In this document: positions 1 through 10,757 of the stretch, piece by piece
Layout of the letters: the number at the start of each line of letters is the position of its first letter
How positions within the stretch are numbered: position 1 is the first letter of the stretch
Program-made: the position numbers and the translations under genes
The notes under the pieces: model-generated
What the model was told of the DNA's origin: nothing
Seen by the model: only the letters and a program-made list of their open reading frames with translations
Database searches by the model: none
Source: Kappaphycus alvarezii
Taxonomy: Eukaryota > Rhodophyta > Florideophyceae > Gigartinales > Solieriaceae
Direction: 5' to 3'
DNA: 64,000 bases
Assembly (NCBI GenBank): GCA_002205965.3
Contig: NADL03000873.1
Span: forward strand, 62,001-126,000

Positions 1-993
1 ACGCGCTTTGCCTCCCGATTGCTGGGAATGAATGTTCGTGAGATCCTTACAAGCCGCATCTCTCAGCATCTTGCATTCTATCCCCGCCCTCCGCACGCAA
101 ATGCTTTTCTGTCCATTACAGGTTGTCCCTCCTGTATTATACCATTTACTGTACTGTACTTGACTATATACTGCACCATGGTTCCGGAGGTTTCACGGTA
201 AGCTTGTAATACGTAGAATCATTTATTCAATCTTATATCAGTGCAATGATCATCTTTTAAACCACGATTTAGATCGAAAAATTCTGCACCTCAGTGTTGC
301 AGTACTCTAACTGCACAAAGGACGACCGCTGGCTTCTGAGTCACCTGTTCGGCTGGCTCCGACCCCTCGCCGAGGAGACACACAAAAAAGACACCAGAGT
401 CACAAATAGGTCACCCAAAGGCGAGTTTCGGGACGGCGTGGAGTGCAAAAAGTGTCCGAACATTTTATGCATCGGATGAGGCTGACACAAACCGTTAAAG
501 AGCACCATAACAAATTTCGTAGGCTTCAGCTTGCAAGAGGTGAAGAATAAAGCGTAGGACGTGGGTAGTATTCGAAAGAAGAAGAAAAAGTGAGGGCGGG
601 GGAATAGCGGGGAAGTAATTGGAACCAAGAACGAAACCCGACACGGAAGCAGGATTGGAATCTCTTCTTTCGATGACATATTATTTATCATTCATGTTTG
701 CGCAACACTCGGGAAGCGGAAAAAGTTAGAGTATGTTGGAATTAGAGAGGGTGGGGTGGGGACTAAGCAGCGCCTACAAGCGGGACAGGTGGGGCAAGAT
801 TTGGCGGTGATGCGATAGAATTAAACGTGGGAGATTTCTGGTCGCGTCGGTAGTGCAACACCATCAGCTTCTGTTAGAGAAGTGATATGCGATGGAGATT
901 ACTAGGTGAGATCGGGGGTGAAGGGAGAGGAAGTGGGGGATGAGAACTATCAAACGAGAGATCTTGACAGAGAATAAACTACACCAAAGACTG
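1..993. other. Left flank without a recognised gene
   Basis: No domain or RNA gene is recognisable. A 116-codon open frame with an ATG lies on the minus strand at 341-691. Its composition (Phe-, Ser- and Pro-rich, oligo-Phe from a purine-rich tract near 575-600) gives no sign of a real protein. The stretch ends at the 5-bp target duplication GACTG (989-993) bordering element A. Confidence 0.4.
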
Positions 994-1713
994 TGATAGG
1001 GGTAAATCGTCGGGAGAAGAGATACTTAGAACCAACTACCCCAAGACGGAGGTGTTGCGAGCGACAAAAGTGCTACCGTGGTATAGTTGAACAAATAAAA
1101 AGGAGTGTATATGGGAGAGAGTTGAGAGGGCTACAAGCAAGTATAAAAGGGGCAGGGTCTACCACTGATGCTCTGCGACCAGCTTAGGAAAAAGTTTTCT
1201 AGGGTCTGAAGTTGACTCTCAACTTCCTACTACTCGGAGCTTGACCTGAAGTTGTCTGCCAACTTGCTTGACCTCTCAAGGAGGAAGCACTTTACTCAGC
1301 TTATATAGACCTTTCGGCTAATCCTAAAGTCTCAATCAAACATACTAAATACCATAAAACGCATTCACGGGAATCGTGTGAACCAGAGAGACCATTAGAA
1401 GATATTTCCTCAAGGTAAATATCTAGGTGCCATACCCATGCCAGCCACCCATCGGCCAGGGGTGGGAATTGATGTGGCCATTATATAGACCTTTCAGAGT
1501 CACTCGTAGTATCACCCACAACCTAGAACTGTACTGACATCCACTATGACAGCGTGTCCTAAAATAAAAAATCAACCGATGAATTTGCCACACTCACCCA
1601 AATTAAAAATATCTTGCAAATTCAAAAACTGTAAAAATATCTTCCCAGTTCCAATACTGTATACAATTATGGTCCTCATCTAAATTTTTTCGTGTGCGAA
1701 TTTGCGCACATCA
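994..1713 (-). repeat. 3' LTR of element A (720 bp)
   Basis: Begins TGATAGGGG and ends GCGCACATCA on the plus strand. Read in element direction, a TATA-like TCTATATAA lies at the reverse complement of about 1300-1310, and a second at about 1482-1491. About 994-1270 (R-U5) is shared with elements B and C; about 1425-1713 (U3) is shared only with B's left LTR. An imperfect hairpin, TGTGCG-CAAATT-CGCACA on the element strand, lies just inside the end (1692-1710). Confidence 0.93.
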
Positions 1714-1729
1714 CGCCCTCCCGCTCAAG
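1714..1729 (-). other. Polypurine tract of element A
   Basis: Directly upstream of the 3' LTR in element direction the sequence reads GAGCGGGAGGGCG, a purine-rich run where plus-strand DNA synthesis would prime. The surrounding 36 bases are conserved next to the 3' LTRs of B (11477-11512) and C (29341-29376). Confidence 0.7.
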
Positions 1730-1746
1730 ACGAACGTCCCGGCTCG

Positions 1747-2859
1747 TCACTGCTCTTGTTGTTCTTGTGGGAGTTCTATCCATTCATCAGGGAGAGTATA
1801 GGGTTCACTATAAGGATATGGTAGTAGCTCATTTCCAATATGATGAGAGAGTGTGTACCGTGCGATGACCGGCTCATCTCCTTGGTCAAGAGTTTCGTAG
1901 ATTCGGCGTATGGTTTCATAGTGTTCTCTAATGAGCTCCTCCCGTTTCACTTCTCCAAACCTTCCAAATGTGAGGTAGTAAACGTAGTATGCAAACTTTT
2001 CTGGCAACGGGTCCAGAAACGGGTATCTGAAGGAGAAAAAAACTCGCAACATAAGGACTGAGTCCTCACGAGTAAGGTGCGCCCCGTGAATGGTCTGGAA
2101 GCACATGCAAATACTAATTGCAAAAAAGGAAATTACTTCTGCTTCTCGTGGGTCCTCTGTCATTTCGCGAAGCCAACGTCTAATTGGTAGCCGTCCAATA
2201 ATTAAGGATGCATAGTTTCCCCTGGGAGACTAGGCGGTGTTTGAGGCGATCTTCTTGGCGATCTTCCTCGCTGCTCCCGACGCCTTGCCCTCTTCGATGA
2301 TCCGCCCCGATCACTTGATGGTCCAGCTCGTATCATCATCACGGCCTCGGGAGGATCCTGGTCTTCGGCTGAGGTTGTGTTTCTGAGCGGAGCAACGTAA
2401 GGTTCCCATAGAGGATATGGGACCAGTCGATATTCCATATCAGGGGGCAAGCTGTAACCTCTCAGTCGCACATCTTGGTTGTTCTTAAGAAATACGTAAA
2501 CTGGACGGATAATGTTCAGATATGTTTGCGACAAGTCTCCGATAGCTACCATTCCATACCTTCCTATAGAGTAATGATATATGACTTCCACAAACTCTGG
2601 ACCTGCTTCCGTGAACCTTCCGTTTTGGAATGAGAATAGAATCTGATCAATAGTCGGAAATCTTCTTGAGGTAGCAATGGTCCGTTCAACGTACGAAAAC
2701 ATAGGCATATATTAATGTAGAAATGGACGATTACGTGGAGTTCGTAGTAGTCACGCGTAATCGAGATGATCCATTCCCAGGCCCTTTTTCCTCCCATAGG
2801 AATCATTCTATAGTTAAAGATGAGTATGCCCCGTGGTTGCGCATAGTCCTGTGTGAGAA
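1747..2859 (-). pseudogene. C-terminal pol module with two related unknown domains (element A)
   Basis: I do not recognise this module. Downstream of integrase the same reading frame runs (about 3031 to 2564) from the integrase C-terminus (HARRLVPYH) into a first domain without a stop. Later frames at 2202-2708 and 1747-2163 continue it. Two copies of a domain of about 130 residues can be aligned: both have a Cys-rich start (INICLCFRTLNGP and ISICMCFQTIHGA), a middle GR-[YF]-G motif (SIGRYGMV and TFGRFGEV) and an end of the type PYPxxEPY (VPYPLWEPYV and LPYPYSEPYT). They are separated by an Arg/Pro/Ser-rich linker. Element B has the same arrangement. No signal peptide or clear membrane span is seen, so an envelope role is not supported. 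Frameshifts break the module here. Confidence 0.7.
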
Positions 2860-3939
2860 GGAATTCTTCAGGCCTCTGATGGTAAGGGACTAGACGACGT
2901 GCATGGATGGCCCTCCTTGATCTCTTCCCTGAGCTTGAACATAGCTTATAGTGCGGGTGTCTTTCCTCCGTGACGACGCAAGGATTCGAGTACTTTGTTT
3001 GGAAGGCCGGCCACTTCACAGCCTGCTGCATTGCTTTCCCATGTACTACAAGTACTTTAGAGCCGACTGGAAAGTTTGGACTGGAGGCTCTTCATTCTTA
3101 TTTCTTGTCTGTGTTAGCGCGCGGTGTGATCTCCAGCCTTCAGTGGCCAGTAGTTCGACTTCTCTACTCTCTTCATCGATAATATTTGTTTCCATGTCTC
3201 TCTGTAACATTCTAGGAGCCCTTCCGTACATTAGCTCGAATGGTGACCGTCCGCTTCTTCCTCTTCTTCGACGATAGCCGTATAACACTTTTGGTAAGGC
3301 ATCTTCCCACTGGATTTCATTCTCGACATAGTTTTCGATATTGCTCGTTTGATGGTTCCAACCATCCTCTCCGCTTTACCGTTTGACATAGGAGCGTATG
3401 CGAGAACTGTCTTCAACTGAATCCCTTTCTCTTCCAAGAAACGAAGCAGTGAAGTTGCAGTAAAACAAAGGGCGTTATCTGAGATGATCCTTTTTGGAAG
3501 ACCAAACGGTTCAATTATTTCTTTTTCGATGAATCTCAGGACCACCTCAGCATTGGCCTCCTCAACTGCAACTGCTATTGGCCATCCAGTAAGATGTTCC
3601 ACCCCTATAAGGAGGTATTTGTTTCCGGAAGAGGTTTCCTTGAATGGGCCGGCAAAGTCAATTGAGAAGGTTTCAAAGAGAGCGGAAACTGGAAGCTTAG
3701 GTTGTCTTATACTTTCGTATCGGAGTGAATTTTTGACAGTTGTCACAGCTTTTCACGAAATTATAGACGTCCTTATGGATACTGGGCCACCAGAATCTCT
3801 CCGTAATGAATTTTTTGGTTGTTTCGAGATCCCAATGCCCTAACTCATCATGAAAAGTCCTCAAGATCTTGATTCTTTCTTTCAAAGGGGCCACTAGTCG
3901 AGGACCGGCTTTGTGTGTCGGAAGAGTTTCCCATTCCAT
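2860..3939 (-). pseudogene. Integrase region of element A
   Basis: Would integrate the cDNA into the genome. The zinc-binding N-terminus shows the HHCC pattern (His in HDELGHWD, Cys in KSCDNCQKF). The core has the catalytic DDE residues: Asp in FSIDFAGPF, Asp in IISDNALCF and Glu in NGKAERMVG. A C-terminal domain ends in RAIHARRLVPYH, typical of gypsy integrases. Frames change near 3700-3740, 3230-3290 and 3030-3050, so it is not translatable as it stands. It leads directly into the extra module. Confidence 0.9.
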
Positions 3940-5445
3940 AGTGTAAAAGCCTTTTGATTCCTACGTACCCAATTTCTGTGTTCAATATCAACCTTTCTCA
4001 TTTCTAGTCCATCCAGGAATTTAATTAGTCCGTCAATATTAGCTTCGTACTCGTTATTGTTCGGCACTTGCACCTCGGCAACTCCGACGATGTTCTCGGA
4101 AGCTTTTTCATTTGGAATCAGTGGATCCCTCAAGCGGGATAGGTAGTCGGCAGGCTGATTATTGCGTCCGGGCCTATACACAATTTCAAACCGATATTCT
4201 GCGAAAATGTCGAGCCATCGGGCCAAGCGGTGATGTACATCTTTCTTTTGGAATGCTGTCTTAAGTGCCTGGTGATCAGTTATCAAGACAAATTTCTCGA
4301 GTGATAAAAGGTATACGCGAAACTTTTTCAGTGCGAAGACAACAGCGAGCGCTTCTTTTTCGCAGACTGAGTATCTCCTTTCCGCATCATTCAGAGTGCG
4401 ACTTGCGAATTGAACCGGGTGTAGTCTTCCGTTTTCATCTTTTTGGGACAAAACGGCACCCAAAGACCGTTCTGAGGCATCTGTCTCCACAACAAATGGT
4501 CTCTTGAAATCTGGATACATGAGCACTGGGGGACACATAGCTTATCTTTAAGCTCTTCAAATGCGGTTTGCATTTCCTTGTTCCATAAAATTTTCCGTTC
4601 TTTGTTGTGCTGGCATGTAACGGTGCTGCAGTCTTGGCGAAATCTTTGATAAATCTCCTGTAATATGAGGCCAGTCCTAAGAAGCTTCGAACCTCCGTCT
4701 TTGAAGCGGGCCTTGGTGCCAACTTGATTTTTTTCGTTTTCTCTGGATCCACTTTAATTCCCTCTTGATCGACGATATGACCGAGTAATTGGATAGACGT
4801 TTTCGCAAAGAAGCATTTGCTTAACTTAATTTTCAGGCTGTACGCAGCTATTTTCTCCACCACAGTCTTGACATGCGATATGTGCTGATCCAAGGTTTTG
4901 AGAATATCACTACATCATCGATATAAACTCTTGCAAATGGAAGTCCTTTCAAAACCTCGTTCATCATTCTTTGGAATGTAGCTGGGCATTCATGAGACCA
5001 AAAGGCATCACTTCGAACCTGAATGTACCGGCTTTGCTGGTAAAAGTTGTTTTTTCCTTACATTTTTCATCTAATGGAATCTGCCAATAACCAGTGTAAA
5101 GATCAATTGAGGTGAAGTATCTCCCGTCCTTCAAGTCCTCGAGGATCTCCTCCATGTTCGGAATCGGAAATCGATCGGGTATCATTCTCTGGTTCAGTTG
5201 TCGGTAATCGACGCAAAAGCGAAGTTTCCATCCTTCTTTGGTGCTACCACAACTGGAAATGACCATGGGGATGAAACTGGCCGAATAATATCATTTTCCA
5301 GCATACTTGTAACATTCTCTGAGATAAATTGGTCATATTTTGGCGGTTGACGTCTAGGCCTGTGGTAAATTGGTTGAGTATCGGTAAGTTCAAATGAGTG
5401 AGTGACCGGTACACTTGCTTGTCTTAGATCGAACGCTCCATGCAA
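3930..5445 (-). pseudogene. Reverse transcriptase and RNase H of element A
   Basis: Copies element RNA into DNA. RT signatures: FCVDYRQLNQRMIPDRFPIP, SIDLYTGYWQIPLDEK, MPFGLMNA, and the palm of the YIDD type around 4890-4930 (frame broken there). RNase H follows with Asp in FVVETDASERSLGAVLSQ, Glu in CEKEALAVVFALKKF and Asp in LITDHQALKTAF. Several single-base changes interrupt the frame (about 4960-4980, 4890, 4540-4570). Spacing and order match gypsy pol. Confidence 0.92.
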
Positions 5446-5706
5446 TTACTTCGGAAGATGTTAAATGTCGGATATTTTCATTGAGGCGGGGCTGAAGGTG
5501 CTGTACTTTTCTTGAATTTCTGCCATTTGGTCTTCTTCTTGAGCCTCTCCCTCCAAATTTTGAAGGACCTCTTCCGGCGTGCTCACATCTTCAGATATGG
5601 AATTCGATATATTCCTGTTTTCCTTGCAATTTTAATCTTCTTTCATGCTCCGAATTCCGTCCTTTGATTCGATATTATCGCAAAAAGAAACACATTCAGG
5701 TGTCAC

Positions 5707-6439
5707 CTACCCTAGAATTCCAGTTTCATCTGTTTCAAACCCAGAATCATAATCATCCCATGCCATGTTCAGTATCCCCCGAGCGTACCCTTCTCCACTT
5801 CCGAAAGTGTTGGTTGTTTCGGAATCTTCGCTGTCATAGCTAGAAGTGAAATCTTCACTGTCCGTTTCTTTCAAATCTACCGGATGTGTGCTTTTGTCGA
5901 AATCCAGGGGCATCTTCACGGTTCTGCCGTCAACATTAACTGAAACGATTTGGTTGCCCAAGTCAATGCAGGTCCCTAGTCTTTCCATGGTAGGCAGCCA
6001 ATGATTGCATCGAAAGGGAGATCAGGCATGACAAGAAAGTCTAAATCAACTTTAGAGTCCCCAAAGAACACGGAAACCTTGTCAACAGTGCCCATGCATT
6101 TTGATACGGTTCCATCCGCCACAGTTATTCTTCGAGTAGTTGGAATAATTTCAAGACCTAGATCTGTCACCAAAGTTTCTGAAATAAGGTTTGGAACAGC
6201 GCCCGAATCGAAAAGAGCTTGGGTTTGCATTCCCAATACTTTGACTGGTACTAGTTTAAGACGTCTTGGTGCTGTCGAGGCCGATTGAAGAAACAGTTTC
6301 TTACCCTTAGCGGACTTATTAGACCTGATAATTTTTTTGAGTTCTTTCTCGCGTCCTCTGCGTCGCCCCTCAAAAGTTGACCAAACGTTATCCCAGTTGG
6401 GGCCGATGCAAGCTCAGCCACCAAATTGTACTTCTTCAC
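5707..6439 (-). pseudogene. Aspartic protease and acidic linker of element A
   Basis: The retropepsin active site appears as ALFDSGAVPNLIS (Asp-Ser-Gly, a normal gypsy variant of DTG), followed by a flap region and AIIGC before the C-terminus. After the protease comes an acidic Ser/Asp-rich linker (DSEDFTSSYDSEDSE) that leads toward RT. The open segments 6251-6439, 5976-6236 and 5707-5988 overlap in different frames because of indels. It would process the Gag-Pol polyprotein. Confidence 0.88.
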
Positions 6440-6444
6440 ATATT

Positions 6445-7615
6445 CTAGTACGTCCTTCGGGATACTCTTAAATTTCTTACTCTTTCTCGTCTTCTTTGAT
6501 CAAGCCTCTTGGTTCGAGGAGGTACAGGTGCTGGGATATGCTCCAGCATTCCATAATCTAGCCTAGGTTTCTTCGATAAAACGTTCCCTTCCCCATCCCT
6601 TTTTGTCACATTGACTTGACTGATTTCTTCAGCGATGGATACGTTACCGGCATCCGTCAACTTGTGATCCTTTCTGTTTTGTAAGATTTTCATCTCTGGT
6701 CCTGACTCACTCCTCGCGTCCGATAAATTTGCTTTCTGTTGTCTTTAGACCAGCAGTTACTTTCATGATGCCCATACGACCGCACTTTCCACAACGAGTG
6801 TTTCTATGTGGATTATCAGGACACCTATTTGCAAAGTGTCCAGGCTTGTGACAGTAGGAACAGACTTCTGCGGCCTTGGGGGCCCCAGACTGGTTCTTCT
6901 TAATGGTAAGAGTAAGGCTTTCCAACTGCGAGGTTATCATGTCAAGTCGATTATCGAATCGGGTTTCCAACCTTTCTTCCAAGTTTTTGACATCGCTCCT
7001 GACTGATTCCAATGCTGCTGCGCTAGTAGCTGGCCTTTGATAATTCTTTTCAGGATGCACGATCGGCATAGATGTACGGGTTTCCCTCGGTATTTCACTT
7101 AGTGACTGAAACGTCTCCGAATTTTTGACAAATTCTACTATGGTACCCTTCAGTTCATTAAAAGTGTGAGGGCCCTTGATGAGGAGGAAATCGGAGAGCC
7201 GCTTATCCCCCATCGCCGCCTTACGCAGCATTCCGTACTTGGCTTGGGCGTTGAACCCAGCCTTTTCATAGAGATCACACAAGTATACCAATGAGCTTAA
7301 CAAATCGTCGAAGTTGAGCCGGGCCTCTATGGCGGTACGAATCATCTCATCTGGTTCTACCTGCTTAGCATATTCTTTCACAAGCCACTCACATACCTCA
7401 CCGAAGTTACGCCCATTCCCGTTAAGAGACCACCCGTTGATAAACTTGGCCTTATATTTGTGCTTTGCGTCACCATGAAGATAGGCGAAGATACTTTCGG
7501 CCTTCTCTTCATCGCTCTTCTCACGCATCACAACGTTGACATATGTATAGAGAAACTCCTCAACGTCTTCATTCTTGCCCCCTGTGAACGTTATACGAGC
7601 AGCGTTGAGATCCAT
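6445..7615 (-). pseudogene. Gag with two CCHC zinc knuckles (element A)
   Basis: Starts at an ATG at 7615 (MDLNAARITFTGGKNEDVEE), 70 bases inside the primer-binding site. Residues about 1-150 are a capsid-like retrotransposon gag domain. A coiled-coil-prone stretch (LESVRSDVKNLEERLE) follows, then the knuckle CSYCHKPGHFANRC at about residue 248. The second knuckle is damaged in A by a one-base loss near 6775, but reads CGKCGRYGHHESNC in B and C. Forms the virus-like particle and binds RNA. After the frameshift the frame continues at 6445-6693. Confidence 0.9.
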
Positions 7616-7684
7616 GATTACAGAAAAGAAATCCCCTCGAATGGTTCCCTAAGACTGCTCAACTCGAATACCTCGGGTGCAACC

Positions 7685-7702
7685 CCCTCCACAAGAGTAC
7701 CA
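7685..7702 (-). promoter_or_regulatory. tRNA primer-binding site of element A
   Basis: Two bases after the 5' LTR the element strand reads TGGTACTCTTGTGGAGGG, which would pair with a tRNA 3' end finishing in ...AGAGTACCA. The same 18 bases are present in B (17512-17529) and C (24819-24836). I cannot name the tRNA. Confidence 0.75.
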
Positions 7703-7704
7703 AA

Positions 7705-8424
7705 TGATAGGGGTAAATCGTCGGGAGAAGAGATACTTAGAACCAACTACCCCAAGACGGAGGTGTTGCGAGCGACAAAAGTGCTACCGTGGTATAGTTG
7801 AACAAATAAAAAGGAGTGTATATGGGAGAGAGTTGAGAGGGCTACAAGCAAGTATAAAAGGGGCAGGGTCTACCACTGATGCTCTGCGACCAGCTTAGGA
7901 AAAAGTTTTCTAGGGTCTGAAGTTGACTCTCAACTTCCTACTACTCGGAGCTTGACCTGAAGTTGTCTGCCAACTTGCTTGACCTCTCAAGGAGGAAGCA
8001 CTTTACTCAGCTTATATAGACCTTTCGGCTAATCCTAAAGTCTCAATCAAACATACTAAATACCATAAAACGCATTCACGGGAATCGTGTGAACCAGAGA
8101 GACCATTAGAAGATATTTCCTCAAGGTAAATATCTAGGTGCCATACCCATGCCAGCCACCCATCGGCCAGGGGTGGGAATTGATGTGGCCATTATATAGA
8201 CCTTTCAGAGTCACTCGTAGTATCACCCACAACCTAGAACTGTACTGACATCCACTATGACAGCGTGTCCTAAAATAAAAAATCAACCGATGAATTTGCC
8301 ACACTCACCCAAATTAAAAATATCTTGCAAATTCAAAAACTGTAAAAATATCTTCCCAGTTCCAATACTGTATACAATTATGGTCCTCATCTAAATTTTT
8401 TCGTGTGCGAATTTGCGCACATCA
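7705..8424 (-). repeat. 5' LTR of element A (720 bp)
   Basis: Base-for-base identical by eye to 994-1713. It supplies the promoter of element A. Identity over 720 bp indicates recent insertion or gene conversion. Confidence 0.93.
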
Positions 8425-8937
8425 GACTGCATTTCACACAAAGCGTTAGCAAGGTAGGCGCGGGTACCACTGGCAGGACTTTGATATGAGACAAGTAATT
8501 TCAGCACGAAGAGAAAGAATGATTCCGCCGAAAATAACTGGTGGAGCAGGCCGTTCACGACTTGAAAAAACATTCTTTCAAGCGAGAAACTGAAGGTATT
8601 TACTTTGCGGTCATATATTCTCTCCCGTTATGTTTCTCTCCTCAATTAGTTTTCTTTGCTTCTCCTTCCACTTCTTTTCTTTTACGCGACGAAATTTACA
8701 TTTCTTTCTATTCTTTTCTTGTTCTCGTTTCTCTTTCCATGTTCAATTGCCTTCCATTTTAACAATAGTTTTTATAATCTTCTCCATTCATTCGATCTTC
8801 TTCGAGCCTAAATATCTTTTTCGTAATTTTTTTTATAGTCAAGATTTCTGTGGGTGTTAGTCGCAAGATATCATCCTTTTGAAGGCTGTTTTCACTAAGA
8901 ACAGTGCAGATCAACGATGTTGGAACCGCTTTAGAAA
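8425..8937. repeat. T-rich flank containing a dispersed repeat
   Basis: About 8575-8900 (from AGCGAGAAACTGAAGGTAT through the T/C-rich tract to the TCCTTTTGAAGGC region) aligns colinearly, with substitutions and small indels, to 36935-37255. No protein coding is supported; the open frames here are T/C-rich low-complexity translations. The function of the repeat is unknown. Confidence 0.55.
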
Positions 8938-9558
8938 CTTAAGATGCGGTTTCGGTTCGCCTCGTTACATTCGAAGCATTACCTACCTGCCGGCAAAAGG
9001 TTTTAATTCTATCCAGCCACCCTATTTCACCTAGGTTGAAAGAAAAAGCAAAATAAAGAAATCATTTACATAGCAACGCGGATCTACAGTCCGCTGTGAG
9101 CGCTGAATGGGACAGCCGCGTAGCTCCACTCAGATAGTTTCGTTAAACTTTGTAAATATGACGATATTTGGGATGGCAAGAGATGGTGTTAAGGCATGGA
9201 GACCAGGTTTTAATGACATGGGCATATATCTTCACAAGCTGGTACGGGTCTTCACCGGTGCTCGCGAGATGATTCTATTTTCCATTACCTCAAAGCCTCA
9301 TTGAAATAGGCCTTAATGTCTTTGATTTCCTGTTTCACGTCTCCGATTCTGTTCTTGGTTTCTCCTTTTCTTTTGCCGATTGCAGAAACGGGTCTTTTGG
9401 CCGGCTGAAGTTCCTAACGATATTGAGCAATTTCTGTGCGCTTCTAACAAATGGCCCGCTCGGTTCTCCTCACCAATTCCAACTTCCCGTCATTCTCTGC
9501 TTTTCTGGTTGCATTGTTATGAACTTCCTCGAGGAAGAGCCTCCAGTGACTTTCCAAG
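8938..9558 (-). pseudogene. Decayed second copy of the coiled-coil gene
   Basis: This stretch is a diverged copy of 20185-20830. Read on the minus strand at about 9310-9558 it gives the same protein as the larger copy (EVHNNATRKAE, TKNRIGDVKQEIKDIKA), but with in-frame stops. The rest corresponds to the sequence downstream of that gene. Homology stops abruptly at about 9558, where the reverse transcriptase fragment begins. Confidence 0.7.
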
Positions 9559-10757
9559 TTCTGGTCTCAAACCTTGCCACCTCGTCGAACTTCTGCGAGC
9601 CCCGTCTTCATCTGGCCCGTCCGGATTTTTGGCAGCCTTGTCTAAAATGGTGAACACCCTAGCAGCCGGCAAGGCCCCAGCCGCTCTTGCACCTTGGATA
9701 GCTGGAGCGCCCCTAACCCCTTTGGCCAAGAAAGACCTGACACCCAGGCCAATAGCAGTAGGAGAAACGCTGCGCAGATTGACTGGTAGTTGCCTGATGA
9801 AAAGAGCCTCCGCGAGAGCAGCTAAATACCTACAACCGCTGCAGGTTGGCATTGCTACCCGATCCGGCACTGATACCGTCGTCCATGGAGTGCGAAGGGT
9901 CGTACAGAAGTTCGGGCACACCTCCGAATACGCGTTGCTGACTGTTGATCTCAAAAATGCATTCAATTTGTGCAGTCGGACAGCTTTCCTGGCAGCAGTC
10001 AAACACCAGTTCCCCGACCTGTTCCCGTGGGTGGCATACTGCTATGCACATGAGCCCGCTTTCTTGTGGTTTGGCAGCCATATAATCCGGAGCGTGCAAG
10101 GAACGCAACAAGGGGACAATCTCGGTGGGCTCCTTTTCGATCTTGCGCTGCACCCCGTCATCCTCAAAATGCAACGGTTATTGAAATCAGGGGATGACGA
10201 AGAGCAGCAACTCGACAACCCGCTGTTTCAACTCTGGTACCATGATGATGGGTACATCATCGCAAAACACGGCCAGCTCCGCAAGGCACTGGACATCTTG
10301 TCATCGCCAGAGGCCACAGCTCGGGGTCTGCACCTAGCAGTGCCGAAATGCAGAATCTGGTGGCCAACTCCACCACTGGAGTTAGTGCAACGCCTCTATC
10401 CAAGAGAACTCACACAGGAGTACAGCGAGGGCACAGTTGTCCTGAACGCTCCGGTTGGCACCAACGGGTTTACCCAACAGCACTTCACAGGCCACGTGAA
10501 GTCCCTGAAGCCGTTCCTCGACACTATCATCGCCTTGGGGAACACGCACATCGCGTTCCAGCTCCTGCGCAACTGTTTCGGGGTCTGTAAGTTCGGATAT
10601 CTGTTACGGGTAGTGCCACCAGCTTGCACTGCGCAAGGCGCTGCAATATTCGATGCAATGATGGAGAACTGTGTGCGCACACTGGCTGGGGGCGTCCTCG
10701 ACCCGACATATTTCGAGAACTGCAGTTGCCCATGAAACCGATCACCGCCAAGAAGCC
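9380..10757 (+). pseudogene. Non-LTR-type reverse transcriptase fragment truncated by element B
   Basis: The 451-codon open frame 9380-10735 has no ATG start (it would start at TTG). Its first 60 residues are antisense to the coiled-coil pseudogene, so genuine RT sequence starts at about 9559. RT features: RPIAVGETLRRLTG at about residue 133, motif A LLTVDLKNAFN at about 185 (catalytic Asp), motif B QGTQQGDNLGG at about 240 (QQGDPLG in most relatives), motif C YHDDG at about 287 (both Asp present). This resembles a stand-alone RT family, common in protists and invertebrates, that I know only by this motif set. A frameshift near 10710 and then the LTR of element B at 10758 remove the C-terminus. 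It is GC-richer than its neighbours. No RT continuation is seen on the other side of B. Confidence 0.82.

Larger units (their letters stand above)
994..8424 (-). mobile_element. Ty3/gypsy LTR retrotransposon A, complete structure
   Basis: This is a 7431-bp element on the minus strand with two 720-bp LTRs (994-1713 and 7705-8424). By eye the LTRs are identical over their whole length and begin TG and end CA. The flanks carry the 5-bp duplication GACTG (989-993 and 8425-8429), so the limits are secure. In the element's direction the order is 5' LTR, primer-binding site (7685-7702), gag, protease, reverse transcriptase, RNase H, integrase, an extra C-terminal module, a polypurine tract and the 3' LTR. 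The order RT-RNase H-integrase makes it Ty3/gypsy. The reading frame is interrupted by many small indels, so this copy should be inactive even though the LTRs look freshly inserted. Confidence 0.95.

Noticed and set aside
993..1187. 64-codon plus-strand ORF repeated at 7677, 24623 (minus) and 29853 (minus)
   Set aside because: It lies entirely within the shared R-U5 of LTRs and is antisense or non-coding there. Its repetition reflects the LTRs.
1747..2859. Extra module as an envelope protein
   Set aside because: No signal peptide, no clear transmembrane segment and no furin-like site; it is fused in frame to integrase.
9517..10002. 161-codon minus-strand ORF
   Set aside because: Antisense to the conserved reverse transcriptase motifs, with no features of its own.
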